64,000 bases of DNA. Source: Chloroflexota bacterium (lineage in GTDB: Bacteria; Chloroflexota; UBA6077; FW602-bin22; CADDYW01). Shown here in pieces: positions 8,208 through 18,852 of the stretch. Each line of letters begins with the position of its first letter. Position 1 is the stretch's first letter. The translations under genes were made by a program, and so were the position numbers. The stretch is taken from positions 1 through 64,000 of the forward strand of contig JAJPIK010000021.1 in assembly GCA_021324795.1 (NCBI GenBank). Direction: 5' to 3'. The notes below the pieces were generated by a model. It saw only the letters and a list, made by a program, of their open reading frames with translations. It made no database searches and was not told the DNA's origin.

Positions 8208-9569
8208 ATGAAAACGGACGTCGAGGCAGTGGCTACGGGAACCACCGCGGGGGCAACCAATCGCCGTGAACAGGTCGGCTGGTGCATTTACGACTGGGCC
8301 AATGCGTCCTTTTCGACAATCGTCGTCACGGTTTTTCTCGGACCCTATTTGACGACGATCGCCAAGACGGCTGCTGATAGCGAGGGTTTTGTCTATCCAA
8401 TTGGCGTCAAGGTCGCGGCGGGGTCGGTCTTCCCATACGCAGTATCACTCTCGGTACTGCTACAGATTATCTTGCTACCATTCCTCGGCGCAATCGCCGA
8501 TTACTCGAACCGCAAGAAGCAGCTCCTGGCGCTTTTCACCTATCTCGGCGTCCTCGCTACTCTGGGGCTCTTTGCCCTGCAAGGGACGAACTATGGGCTG
8601 GGGGTCATCCTCTTTCTGCTGGCCAACGTCTGCTACGGCGCGGCGATCGTCTACTTCAACGCGTTCTTGCCCGCGGTTGCCAGTCCCGATCAACGCAATT
8701 CCCTTTCGTCGATCGGTTGGGCGCTGGGTTATCTGGGTGGTGGACTACTTCTGGCCTTGACGCTCGTCCTCGTCTCCCAGGCCAGTCACTTCGGTCTGAC
8801 CACTGGCTTAGCCGTTCGTCTGAGCCTGGCACTGGCTGGCCTCTGGTGGGGAATTTTTGCCTTGATCACCCTTCTCGCATTGCCGAGCTCGGCTGTCCAG
8901 CATTCGCCACGACACGGCCTGGGCAATCTGGTGAACGGAACTGTCCAGCTTCGCAACACGCTCAGTACCCTTCACCGCTATCCACAGACGCTACTCTTTT
9001 TGCTCGCTTACCTGCTCTGGGCCGATGGCATCCACACCGTCACCACCCTCTCATCGCAGTTTGGCCAAGAGGCACTGGGCCTTCCCATCTCCACTCTCAC
9101 GACCGTCATCCTCATGGTCCAGTTCGTCGCCTTCTTTGGCTCGCTGGCTTTCAACTCGATCGCCAAAGCGATCGGCAGTAAACCGGCGATTCTGGTGAAC
9201 CTTTTGATCTGGGCCGGAGCGCTTGTCTACGCCTACCGCTTCCTGGAGACCGAACTCCAATTCTTCATCATGGCAGCGGTGATTGCCTTGGTACTCGGCG
9301 GAGGCCAGGCGCTGAGTCGCTCGGTCTTCTCGTTGATGATTCCGGTCGGCCGCGAGGCCGAATACTTCAGCATCTACGAGATCAGCGATCGCGGCACCAG
9401 TTGGCTCGGCCCCCTCCTTTACGGCCTCGCCCTTCAGTTTACCGGCAGCTACCGAATTGCTATTCTGTCACTCGTGGTCTTCTTTCTCATTGGTGCCGCC
9501 TTGCTCACCAGGGTGAACATTCGCCAAGCCGCGCACGAAGCCGGCAACGCTGCGCCCGCGCGGGTATAG
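8208..9569 (+). CDS. MFS transporter, UMF1/Atg22-like family
   Basis: A 453-residue membrane carrier with about twelve hydrophobic segments. The N-terminal VGWCIYDWANASFSTIV is the signature of the UMF1 (Atg22-like) branch of the major facilitator superfamily, and the loop IADYSNRKKQLL matches the MFS loop 2-3 motif region. The eukaryotic Atg22 exports amino acids from vacuoles; bacterial substrates are unknown. ATG 8208 follows AAGGGGAGAATCG. The stop codon forms part of the left arm of the long inverted repeat that follows. Confidence 0.88.
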   Translation: MKTDVEAVATGTTAGATNRREQVGWCIYDWANASFSTIVVTVFLGPYLTTIAKTAADSEGFVYPIGVKVAAGSVFPYAVSLSVLLQIILLPFLGAIADYSNRKKQLLALFTYLGVLATLGLFALQGTNYGLGVILFLLANVCYGAAIVYFNAFLPAVASPDQRNSLSSIGWALGYLGGGLLLALTLVLVSQASHFGLTTGLAVRLSLALAGLWWGIFALITLLALPSSAVQHSPRHGLGNLVNGTVQLRNTLSTLHRYPQTLLFLLAYLLWADGIHTVTTLSSQFGQEALGLPISTLTTVILMVQFVAFFGSLAFNSIAKAIGSKPAILVNLLIWAGALVYAYRFLETELQFFIMAAVIALVLGGGQALSRSVFSLMIPVGREAEYFSIYEISDRGTSWLGPLLYGLALQFTGSYRIAILSLVVFFLIGAALLTRVNIRQAAHEAGNAAPARV

Positions 9570-9728
9570 CTCAGCCCCCTCAGTGCGAGCTAGCGATTGG
9601 GATCTGTAGCGTGGGGCCTTGTGCCCGCTAGGGAGGGATCGGAGAGGCAACCTCTTCAACAGTCACGATGCGGCAGACTTGCGACAAGAACGGCGGCCCG
9701 TAAGAGGCTGCGCTACAGGGGGCTGAGC
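9569..9728 (+). ncRNA. Candidate structured RNA or leader bounded by a 12-bp inverted repeat
   Basis: GCTCAGCCCCCT at 9569-9580 pairs perfectly with AGGGGGCTGAGC at 9717-9728. Inside, TGTAGCG (about 9605-9611) can alternatively pair with CGCTACA at 9711-9717. A local hairpin TAGCG-TGGG...CCCGCTA lies at about 9607-9630, and another, AGAGG-CAA-CCTCT, near 9640. Long closing stems around nested hairpins are typical of a structured RNA. It matches none of the riboswitch cores I know (TPP, cobalamin, SAM, T-box) nor SRP RNA. It could be a cis-regulatory leader of the next gene or a processed RNA. Strand is assumed from the flanking genes. Confidence 0.35.
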
Positions 9729-9787
9729 AAGGTCGTAGTAACGTAGCCGGGCCCGGGAAATGAGCCAAAGGTGAGAAAGGAGACAAT

Positions 9788-12439
9788 GTGTATTCGCATC
9801 TGTACGATATCGTCCGCGAGCGCGCGCGTCAGTATCCGATGGCAATCGCGGTGGGTGGCCAGCAGGGATTGGGCTGGAAAACACTCACTAGCCAGCAGCT
9901 CCTCGATGTGGTCGATCGCCTGGCCATGGAGCTTGCCACGAATTGCTCAATCGCGAGCGGGGACCGGGTTGTCCTCTGGATCCCTAACTCCTGGCAGGCG
10001 CCGGTCTACCTCTTTGCGCTTTGGAAGCTCGGCGGCATCGTCGTCCCCTTCGACCGTGAGATGAACCCCGGCGCCGCGGTGAGTATTATTGGCTCGGTCG
10101 AGCCACGCTGCATCATCGCCGGCTACAGCGAGCGCCCTGGCTGGGCGCTCGATCAGGAAAACTTCGTCGAATGGTGGGAACCAGGGCTTTCGCCACCCCC
10201 GGCCCTTCTCTCAGCTATCGAAGAGAGGAAGGAGCGAGAGCCTACCCCGAGCGGAGCGAAAGGGGATGAGGGCTCTCCCGACCTCGCTGCGATCTTCTTC
10301 ACCTCCGGTACGACCGGCCAGCCCAAAGGCTGCATGATTAGCCACGCCAACCTTTGCTTCGAGGTGGGAGCACTCTCGCAGTGTATTCCGCTCGACCCAA
10401 GCTGCCGTCTCGCGAGCATTCTGCCGCTATCGCACCTTTTCGAGCTCACCTGCGGGCTGCTCTATCCCCTCTCGACTGGTGCAGCAATCCATTACATTCC
10501 GAGCCGTCGCGGACCGGACATCGTGCGGGTCCTGCGCGAGCAACAGATCACCCACATGATCGCCGTCCCCCAGCTCCTGACCATGATGGGCCAGGCACTC
10601 GATGAGCAGCTCCGGGCTCGTCTGCCCGGATCAGTTTATCGTGCTTTGAACGCGCTGACGGAGCGTCTACCGATTCAGTATCGGCGGCACCTGTTTTTTA
10701 TGGTCCATCGAAAGCTCGGCGGACACCTGCAGTTGATCGCCTCAGGCGGTGCCGCGTTGCCTCCCGAAGTCCACCGACAGTGGGAGCGCATCGGTGTTGG
10801 CATCGTCCAGGGCTATGGCACGAGTGAGTGCTCACCGGTCGTCGCGGCAGGGGTGCCGGGCGGCACCCCGATTGGCAGCGTTGGCAAGCCCCTCCCGGGC
10901 GTCGAGGTGCGATTGAGCACGGAGGGGGAGCTGCTGACCCGCGGCCCCCACGTGATGCGCGGCTACTGGCAAGACCCGGTGCGCACGGCTGAAGTCTTGC
11001 AAGATGGCTGGTACGCGACCGGTGATCAGGCACGGATTGATTCCGAGGGTAACATCTGGATTCTGGGCCGACTGAAGGAGCTGATCGTCCTGCCGTCCGG
11101 CGTCAACGTCTGGCCCCAGGACGTCGAAGACGTTTTGCGCTCACACCCGGCGGTGAAGGACGCGGCAATCGTTCCGGTGCCGACGCCGAGCGGCGGAGCG
11201 ATGCTGCACGCCTATCTGATTCCCAGGACATCCGGCGACCAAAGCGCTGACCTGGCAACGATTGCCGCTTGGGCCAATGGCCGTCTCGCTCAGCATCAGC
11301 GGATTGTCACCGCTTCCTGGTGGGCCTCGGAAACCGGTGACTTCCCGCGCACGTCCACGCTCAAGGTCCGCCGCCATCTCCTGCCCTTGCCGGATCGTAC
11401 GGGCATAGTGAAGGTCGAGAGTACTCTCGCTGCAGACGATCCGGTCGGTCAGGCGATCTCCGCGGCGGCCCACGCTAGCCAGTTAGCCGATCACCAGACC
11501 CTCGGCGAGCTCGGATTGGATAGCCTCGGTCTCGTCGAGCTCGCGCTGCAACTAGAAGAGAAGACGGGAAAGGTGGTCGACGACGGCGACCTGACTCTGG
11601 ACATGACCGTCGCCCAGGTGCGTGCGACCCTTGTCCACATTTCTGAGGAGGCGACCAACGTGGGGCGGGAACGAAGCCGGCCGGGCGAGGACTGGGAGAT
11701 GCCGCTCTGGCCCTACACCTGGTGGGGACGGTCTTTCCGTGCCTTGAGCCTGCCCTTCGATCTGCTTTATCGCGCCTCGGTCACACGGACCTTCATCCTG
11801 GGCGGCGAGCACCTCGCCGACTTACCTCCACGGGTCATCTTTGCCGGTACTCACCGGAGCTACGCGGATCTCGTCCTGCTACAAACGGCGCTCTCCCAAA
11901 CCGCGGCAAGAGGATTTGCTCGACGGCTCGTGGTAGCGGCGGGATCCGCCCGGTATGGCCAGGCCGGCCTACTGGGGAAGTATGCCACTCTTGCCTATGG
12001 ATTGTATCCCCTTCAGCAGTATCACGGACGCGCCGCCAGTCTGCGCGGTTTGGCCCAACTGGCGGCACTCGGCAACGCCGTCCTGATTTTTCCCCAGGGC
12101 AAGCACACCCCGGCCTCGCTTGAGCAGGCCGGCGATCCATCCGCCCGCTTTCGTTCCGGCGTCGCCCAGCTTGCCTCGGCGCTCGACGCGGTCGTCGTAC
12201 CGTTCGGCCTGGCGGGAACCGATCGGCTCGTGCCGCCGGCGCCTCCGAAGGGGTTCAAAGGACCGGTGATCGCCGGTATTCCGGTCACGATCAACTGCGG
12301 GCCACTCGCGATTGCTTTCGGCATGCCGCTCCGCCGGGAGGTCGGCGAAGAGCCCCGGGCCTTCACCGAGCGTCTCGAGCAGATCTGCTTCACCCTGGCC
12401 CGCCAGGCCGAGGAAGCGCTGGTAAGCGGGTCATTGTAA
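9788..12439 (+). CDS. Trimodular acyl-AMP ligase / acyl carrier / PlsC-like acyltransferase
   Basis: An 883-residue fusion. Residues about 1-540 form an ANL-type adenylation domain with FFTSGTTGQPKG, the QGYGTSE motif and WYATGDQARI. Residues about 550-620 are an acyl carrier domain with the phosphopantetheine site LGELGLDSLGLVE. Residues about 640-875 form a PlsC-type acyltransferase with H-x4-D (THRSYAD) and FPQGKH in place of the usual FPEGTR. The protein could activate a fatty acid, load it on its own carrier and transfer it to a lysophospholipid, as Aas does, although E. coli Aas has the opposite domain order. GTG 9788 is preceded by AAAGGAG. An out-of-frame ATG at 9786 is a decoy. Confidence 0.87.
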   Translation: MYSHLYDIVRERARQYPMAIAVGGQQGLGWKTLTSQQLLDVVDRLAMELATNCSIASGDRVVLWIPNSWQAPVYLFALWKLGGIVVPFDREMNPGAAVSIIGSVEPRCIIAGYSERPGWALDQENFVEWWEPGLSPPPALLSAIEERKEREPTPSGAKGDEGSPDLAAIFFTSGTTGQPKGCMISHANLCFEVGALSQCIPLDPSCRLASILPLSHLFELTCGLLYPLSTGAAIHYIPSRRGPDIVRVLREQQITHMIAVPQLLTMMGQALDEQLRARLPGSVYRALNALTERLPIQYRRHLFFMVHRKLGGHLQLIASGGAALPPEVHRQWERIGVGIVQGYGTSECSPVVAAGVPGGTPIGSVGKPLPGVEVRLSTEGELLTRGPHVMRGYWQDPVRTAEVLQDGWYATGDQARIDSEGNIWILGRLKELIVLPSGVNVWPQDVEDVLRSHPAVKDAAIVPVPTPSGGAMLHAYLIPRTSGDQSADLATIAAWANGRLAQHQRIVTASWWASETGDFPRTSTLKVRRHLLPLPDRTGIVKVESTLAADDPVGQAISAAAHASQLADHQTLGELGLDSLGLVELALQLEEKTGKVVDDGDLTLDMTVAQVRATLVHISEEATNVGRERSRPGEDWEMPLWPYTWWGRSFRALSLPFDLLYRASVTRTFILGGEHLADLPPRVIFAGTHRSYADLVLLQTALSQTAARGFARRLVVAAGSARYGQAGLLGKYATLAYGLYPLQQYHGRAASLRGLAQLAALGNAVLIFPQGKHTPASLEQAGDPSARFRSGVAQLASALDAVVVPFGLAGTDRLVPPAPPKGFKGPVIAGIPVTINCGPLAIAFGMPLRREVGEEPRAFTERLEQICFTLARQAEEALVSGSL

Positions 12440-12455
12440 CGTTCAACCTGACAGG

Positions 12456-12488
12456 AAGGCAACCCTCTCCCAGGAGGAGGGAGTTGCC

Positions 12489-12490
<2 letters not shown>
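12456..12490. terminator. Shared hairpin terminator between convergent genes
   Basis: AAGGCAAC at 12456-12463 pairs with GTTGCCTT at 12483-12490, with CTCTCC/GGAGGG-type pairing inside. It lies between the ends of the acyltransferase fusion and lon and overlaps the lon stop codon. There is no long T run, so bidirectional termination is likely but not certain. Confidence 0.55.
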
Positions 12491-14939
<2,449 letters not shown>

Positions 14940-15005
14940 CAGGTTTACTCCTCACTTCCGACCAGCCCCTGCCTAGTTAGGCGAATTACGCTAGTCGAGT
15001 TTGAC

Positions 15006-15035
15006 GGTCCCATCAATACAATCGTTGGTGGGACC
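15006..15035 (-). promoter_or_regulatory. Hairpin between the hspR-like gene and lon
   Basis: GGTCCCA and TGGGACC form perfect 7-bp arms around a 16-nt loop in the 105-nt spacer. No T run follows on the minus strand, so it is not a classic terminator. It may modulate read-through or RNA stability between the regulator and lon. Confidence 0.4.
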
Positions 15036-15044
15036 AGAAAGGTT

Positions 15045-15440
15045 TCAGTTACTTCGTGTTTTGGTCTGACGATCCACGCCCGGCTCGTCGTTGGACGGGC
15101 CAGCACCGAGGAGGTCGAGCATCCGCTCCACGCGCGCCCGGACGTCCTGGCAGAGCTTTTCCCGATCTGCCGTTCCATCCAGCGATTGGCGCAGCTCACG
15201 GATCTGCTCGGTGAGCGCCAGAGCAAGCTTCACCCCGGCGAGGTTAATTCCGCGCTCTTCGACGAGTGTCTTGATCTGGCGAAGCCGCGCGATGTCCTCG
15301 GGAGAGTACAATCGCAAGCGGCCGCTCATCCGGCATGGCTCGAGCAAGCCACAGCTCTCGTACTTGCGGAGGGTACTCGGGTGCATTTCGACGAGACGCG
15401 AGGCAACACTGATGATGAACAAAGCATCGCGCGGGTCCAT
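15045..15440 (-). CDS. hspR: MerR-family regulator, HspR-like
   Basis: A 131-residue MerR-type DNA-binding protein. The first 75 residues hold the winged helix-turn-helix, including MHPSTLRKYESCGLLEPCR and GRLRLYSPEDIARL, closely resembling HspR, the heat-shock repressor that usually controls dnaK, clpB and lon-type genes. A leucine-rich coiled coil follows and the tail is charged. ATG 15440 follows GGAGGG. The gene precedes lon on the same strand and has a strong promoter overlapped by an inverted repeat, which fits autorepression. The HspR name rests on motif similarity and context; other MerR subfamilies cannot be excluded. Confidence 0.8.
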   Translation of the reverse strand: MDPRDALFIISVASRLVEMHPSTLRKYESCGLLEPCRMSGRLRLYSPEDIARLRQIKTLVEERGINLAGVKLALALTEQIRELRQSLDGTADREKLCQDVRARVERMLDLLGAGPSNDEPGVDRQTKTRSN

Positions 15441-15493
15441 CGTCCCTCCTGCTTTCCCGGGTCACCCCGTGATATCTGAGCTTTACGCTTCAA

Positions 15494-15522
15494 AGTATAA
15501 ACCTTGACAAATGGATTGTCAA
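15494..15522 (-). promoter_or_regulatory. Promoter and HAIR-like operator of the hspR-lon unit
   Basis: On the minus strand TTGACA (15517-15522) and TATACT (15494-15499) are separated by 17 nt, close to consensus. An inverted repeat TTGACAA-N5-TTGTCAA occupies 15504-15522 and covers the -35 element. It resembles the HspR-associated inverted repeat in size and position though not in exact sequence. Repression by the downstream MerR protein is inferred. Confidence 0.7.
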
Positions 15523-15577
15523 AGAAAAATAGAATAGCGGGGTAGCGGCCAGTCGGAGACCGGTCAGATTGTATTGC

Positions 15578-17440
15578 CTATCCGGTGAGCTTCCTCACTG
15601 CATCGACAATGTGCTTGGCGCTGATGCCGGCCGCGTCGAGGAGTTCAGCGGGTTGGCCGGAGCCAGGCATGCCCTGGACGGCGAGGTGAATCAGTTTCAG
15701 CGCCGAGAGATCCGGCCAGCCAGCACTCACCGTGAAAGCTTCCTCGACCGCCGAGCCCAGGCCACCTTCTGGCCAATGGTCTTCGACAACGACGATCCGT
15801 CCGCCGGTCGCTCGAGCTGCGGCCCAGAGCGTATCGCGGTCAATGGGCTTGACCGAATAGGCGTCGATGACTCGGATCGCAATGCCGTCCTTCTGAAGCT
15901 GGTCAGCGGCTTTCAACGCCTCGTGAAGGGTGATGCCCGCCCCGACCACGGCCACCTGGTCATTCGCCGACTGGCGCACGACTTTGCTACCACCAATGGG
16001 AAACGCTTCGCCCGGGCCGTAGATCACTGGAGTATTTGCCCGGGTCGTCCGCAAGAAGCTGATACCGGGCTGATCAGCCATCTCGGCAACCAGATACACG
16101 GTCTGGTTGGCGTCACAGGGGTAGAGCACGGTGCTGCCGTGAACGGCGCGCATCATAGCCAGGTCTTCGAGCGCCATCTGGGATGGTCCATCTTCGCCGA
16201 TCGAGACGCCGGCGTGTGAGCCGCAGAGTCGAATGTTCGCGCGTGAAACCGCCGCCATGCGAATGAAGTCGTAGGCTCGAGTGAGAAACGCGCCAAACGT
16301 CGAGGCGAAGGGAACCCGGTGTCGCACGCTCATCCCGACCGCCGCCGCGACCATCTGCTGTTCGGCGATGAACATCTCGAAGAAACGGTCCGGGAACGCT
16401 TTCTTGAACTCTTCAGAATACGTCGAGTTGCTGACCTCAGCGTCGAGAACGACAACGTCCGAGCGCGCGGCGCCGAGCGCGGGCAGCGCATCGCCATACG
16501 CGCGTCGGGTGGCGACCGAGGCGCCAAGCTGATAGGTAGGCAGCCTCGGCGGCGCGGCAGGCGCGGCACCGACCGGGGTCGGCGCCGGTTGTGGCTTCGG
16601 GACTTGCACCTGAATCTGGCGGATTCCGCCAAGCTCGGCGATCGCCTGCTCAGCCTGCTGTGGACTGAGCGCCTTGCCATGCCAGTTCTCCTGATTCTCC
16701 AAAAACGAGACACCGCGCCCCTTCACCGTCCTGGCGATGATCAGTATCGGCTCCGCGTGCGCTTTCAACGCTTCGTCGTAGGCCTGGTCGATCTGGGAAA
16801 CATCGTGGCCGTCGATTTCGATCGCGTGCCAGCCAAAGGCACGCGCCCGGGCGGCGTAAGCGGCGCTATTCCAGCCAAGCTCAGTCTCGCCCCGCTGGCC
16901 AAGGCGATTCATGTCGAGGATACCAATTAGGTTATCGAGGTGATAGTATTGCGCCTTATCGAAGGCTTCCCAGACTGAGCCTTCCGCCATTTCGCTGTCG
17001 CCGAGGAGGACCCAGACTCGATAGGGCAGCTTGTCCAAGTATTTACCAGCCAGAGCAACGCCCACCCCGATCGGCAGTCCTTGCCCAAGCGAGCCGGTCG
17101 CGACGTCGACCCAGGGAAGCACCGGCGTTGGGTGCCCCTGAAGACGGCTGCCCAACTTGCGGAAGGACAGGAGTTCTTCGTCTGTCACCGCGCCGGCTGC
17201 TTTGAAGACGGCGTAGAGCAGCGGCGAGGCATGACCTTTCGAAAAGATCAAGTGATCGTTGTTGGGATTTTGCGGCGTATTGAAATCGTAGTGGAGATAC
17301 TTATCGACGAGCACGGCCAACAAGTCTGCCGCCGACATGGACGAGGTGGGATGGCCAGAGCCAGCCGCTGTGCTCGCTCGAATGCTATCCACCCGTAGTT
17401 GCTGGCCGAGCTCCCGCCAGAAATCGGTTCGTGTCGCCAT
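15578..17440 (-). CDS. tkt: Transketolase
   Basis: A 620-residue thiamine-diphosphate enzyme moving two-carbon ketol units in the pentose phosphate pathway. The N-terminal ThDP domain has GSGHPTSSMSAADLLAV and the diphosphate-binding GDSEMAEGSVWEAF. The pyrimidine domain has VLDAEVSNST and the conserved FIAEQQMVAAAVG, where the Glu activates the cofactor. A C-terminal regulatory domain completes the protein. A Pro/Ala-rich linker near residue 290 joins the halves. ATG 17440 follows GGGAGG; the open frame reaches 17482 without a better start. A dihydroxyacetone-synthase-like specificity is possible but less likely. Confidence 0.93.
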   Translation of the reverse strand: MATRTDFWRELGQQLRVDSIRASTAAGSGHPTSSMSAADLLAVLVDKYLHYDFNTPQNPNNDHLIFSKGHASPLLYAVFKAAGAVTDEELLSFRKLGSRLQGHPTPVLPWVDVATGSLGQGLPIGVGVALAGKYLDKLPYRVWVLLGDSEMAEGSVWEAFDKAQYYHLDNLIGILDMNRLGQRGETELGWNSAAYAARARAFGWHAIEIDGHDVSQIDQAYDEALKAHAEPILIIARTVKGRGVSFLENQENWHGKALSPQQAEQAIAELGGIRQIQVQVPKPQPAPTPVGAAPAAPPRLPTYQLGASVATRRAYGDALPALGAARSDVVVLDAEVSNSTYSEEFKKAFPDRFFEMFIAEQQMVAAAVGMSVRHRVPFASTFGAFLTRAYDFIRMAAVSRANIRLCGSHAGVSIGEDGPSQMALEDLAMMRAVHGSTVLYPCDANQTVYLVAEMADQPGISFLRTTRANTPVIYGPGEAFPIGGSKVVRQSANDQVAVVGAGITLHEALKAADQLQKDGIAIRVIDAYSVKPIDRDTLWAAARATGGRIVVVEDHWPEGGLGSAVEEAFTVSAGWPDLSALKLIHLAVQGMPGSGQPAELLDAAGISAKHIVDAVRKLTG

Positions 17441-17629
17441 CTCGAAACCTCCCTGGTGCATGCGACCTGTGCTATGCCCCATATTATTCCTATCCTACTC
17501 TACGGTAGTGGCATGTCAAGCCAAAGGCCAAGACGATCTCCTTCACCCCGTTGACTGCGGTTGACCGCCCCACGCCGAGGCTCTCGCGGGCCAGAGGTCC
17601 GCACCCTCGGAGGTCGGTTGCCCACTCCC

Positions 17630-17658
17630 TTGCAGTCCATGTCACCAGCCCGTAAAAT
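17630..17658 (+). promoter_or_regulatory. Promoter of the permease-fmt operon, probably leaderless
   Basis: TTGCAG at 17630-17635 and TAAAAT at 17653-17658 are 17 nt apart. The -10 box ends 9 nt before ATG 17668 and no Shine-Dalgarno sequence is present, so the transcript probably begins at or next to the start codon. Confidence 0.55.
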
Positions 17659-17667
17659 ATCCGTATT

Positions 17668-18852
17668 ATGGAGCGAAGCACGTGGTTCCGGGCGTTGATC
17701 ATTCTGGCCGTTTTCGTCGTGGCCTTCTACCTGGCCGGCGAGATCTGGCAGCTCCTGGTTCATTTCAGCGACATTATCGCCATGTTTTTTCTTGCCTGGC
17801 TGATTGCGTTCATCCTCCTACCGGTGGTTCGCTTTGTCGAGCGCACGCTTCCGGTTGGGCGGGCCGGCGCAACGGCTTTGATCTACTTGATTCTGCTTAT
17901 CGCGCTCGTCGCTGTGCTGATCGTCGTCGTGCCGCTCTTGATCGCTCAGATTGCCCAGCTCGCCAATCAACTGCCAACTCTGGCCAGTGGTCTCCCGCGC
18001 TCGCTCCGCGCCCTTCAGCTCACGTTGGATCGTTGGAATGTTCCCATCGACGTCAACGTGCTTACTGGCCCGGGCCTCGCTCAACAGGCAAGTCAGTTTG
18101 GCTCGCGGATTCTCGAGAACAGTGTCCAGGTCGCGAGCAGCATTGCCTCTACCCTCTTCGACGTTACCATTGTCCTGATTCTCTCATTTTACCTAGCGCT
18201 CGACGGCGACCGCTTCGTCCAGCAAGTCCTCGCCGCCGTCCCCCCACCATACACTGACGACGCACGCCAATTTGTTTACAGCATCGACCGCAGCTTCGGC
18301 GGCTTTTTGCGTGGCACGGCGATTCAGGCTGCCTTCTTCGGCATCGGTACGGCAGTGATCATGCAGCTCGGTGGACTCCACTACGTTTTGCTCGCGAGCC
18401 TCTTCGCGGCAGTCATCATGGTCATTCCGTTCATCGGTCCCCTCCTGGCCGCGATTCTTCCTTTACTGATCGCTATTTTCAGTGGTCTGCCGACCACCCA
18501 GTTCATTGCCATCCTTGTCGCCCTGGTCGGCTTGCAAATCCTGGTGATGAACATCATCGCACCGAAGGTGATGAGCGAGAACGTCGGCCTGCACCCGTTG
18601 CTGGTCTTTCTCGCCCTACTCGTCGGCGCCAAGCAGGCCGGCGTGGCCGGAGCGATCTTCGGAGTTCCTGTCGCCGCAGTGATCTGGGCGGCGATTCGGA
18701 TTCTCCTCCGACGCTGGGCAGTGATCGGTCCGGCGCCGGCTCCCCTGCCCCTGGCGAACGGTCGCCCGCGTAGCCACGCCATCCGCCTCGACCGGCTCAG
18801 CTTTCATCTGGGCGGCGTGGTGAACCGGATCTTTCATTCGAAGATATCTTGA
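17668..18852 (+). CDS. AI-2E family / PerM-like transporter
   Basis: A 394-residue membrane protein of the PerM/TqsA (UPF0118) family. About eight hydrophobic segments are visible, with a soluble helical insertion (LANQLPTLASGLPRSLRALQ) after the third, and the conserved C-terminal block GLHPLLVFLALLVGAKQAG. Members export autoinducer-2 or other solutes, or act as sodium/proton carriers; the substrate here is unknown. The stop overlaps the fmt start by one base (TGATG), which implies translational coupling. The likely promoter leaves no leader. Confidence 0.85.
   Translation: MERSTWFRALIILAVFVVAFYLAGEIWQLLVHFSDIIAMFFLAWLIAFILLPVVRFVERTLPVGRAGATALIYLILLIALVAVLIVVVPLLIAQIAQLANQLPTLASGLPRSLRALQLTLDRWNVPIDVNVLTGPGLAQQASQFGSRILENSVQVASSIASTLFDVTIVLILSFYLALDGDRFVQQVLAAVPPPYTDDARQFVYSIDRSFGGFLRGTAIQAAFFGIGTAVIMQLGGLHYVLLASLFAAVIMVIPFIGPLLAAILPLLIAIFSGLPTTQFIAILVALVGLQILVMNIIAPKVMSENVGLHPLLVFLALLVGAKQAGVAGAIFGVPVAAVIWAAIRILLRRWAVIGPAPAPLPLANGRPRSHAIRLDRLSFHLGGVVNRIFHSKIS

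Noticed and set aside
9559-9575. tRNA-like 5' end (GCGGGTATAGCTCAG) at the transporter stop
   Set aside because: The following bases do not form D, anticodon or T arms and no acceptor stem complement was found.
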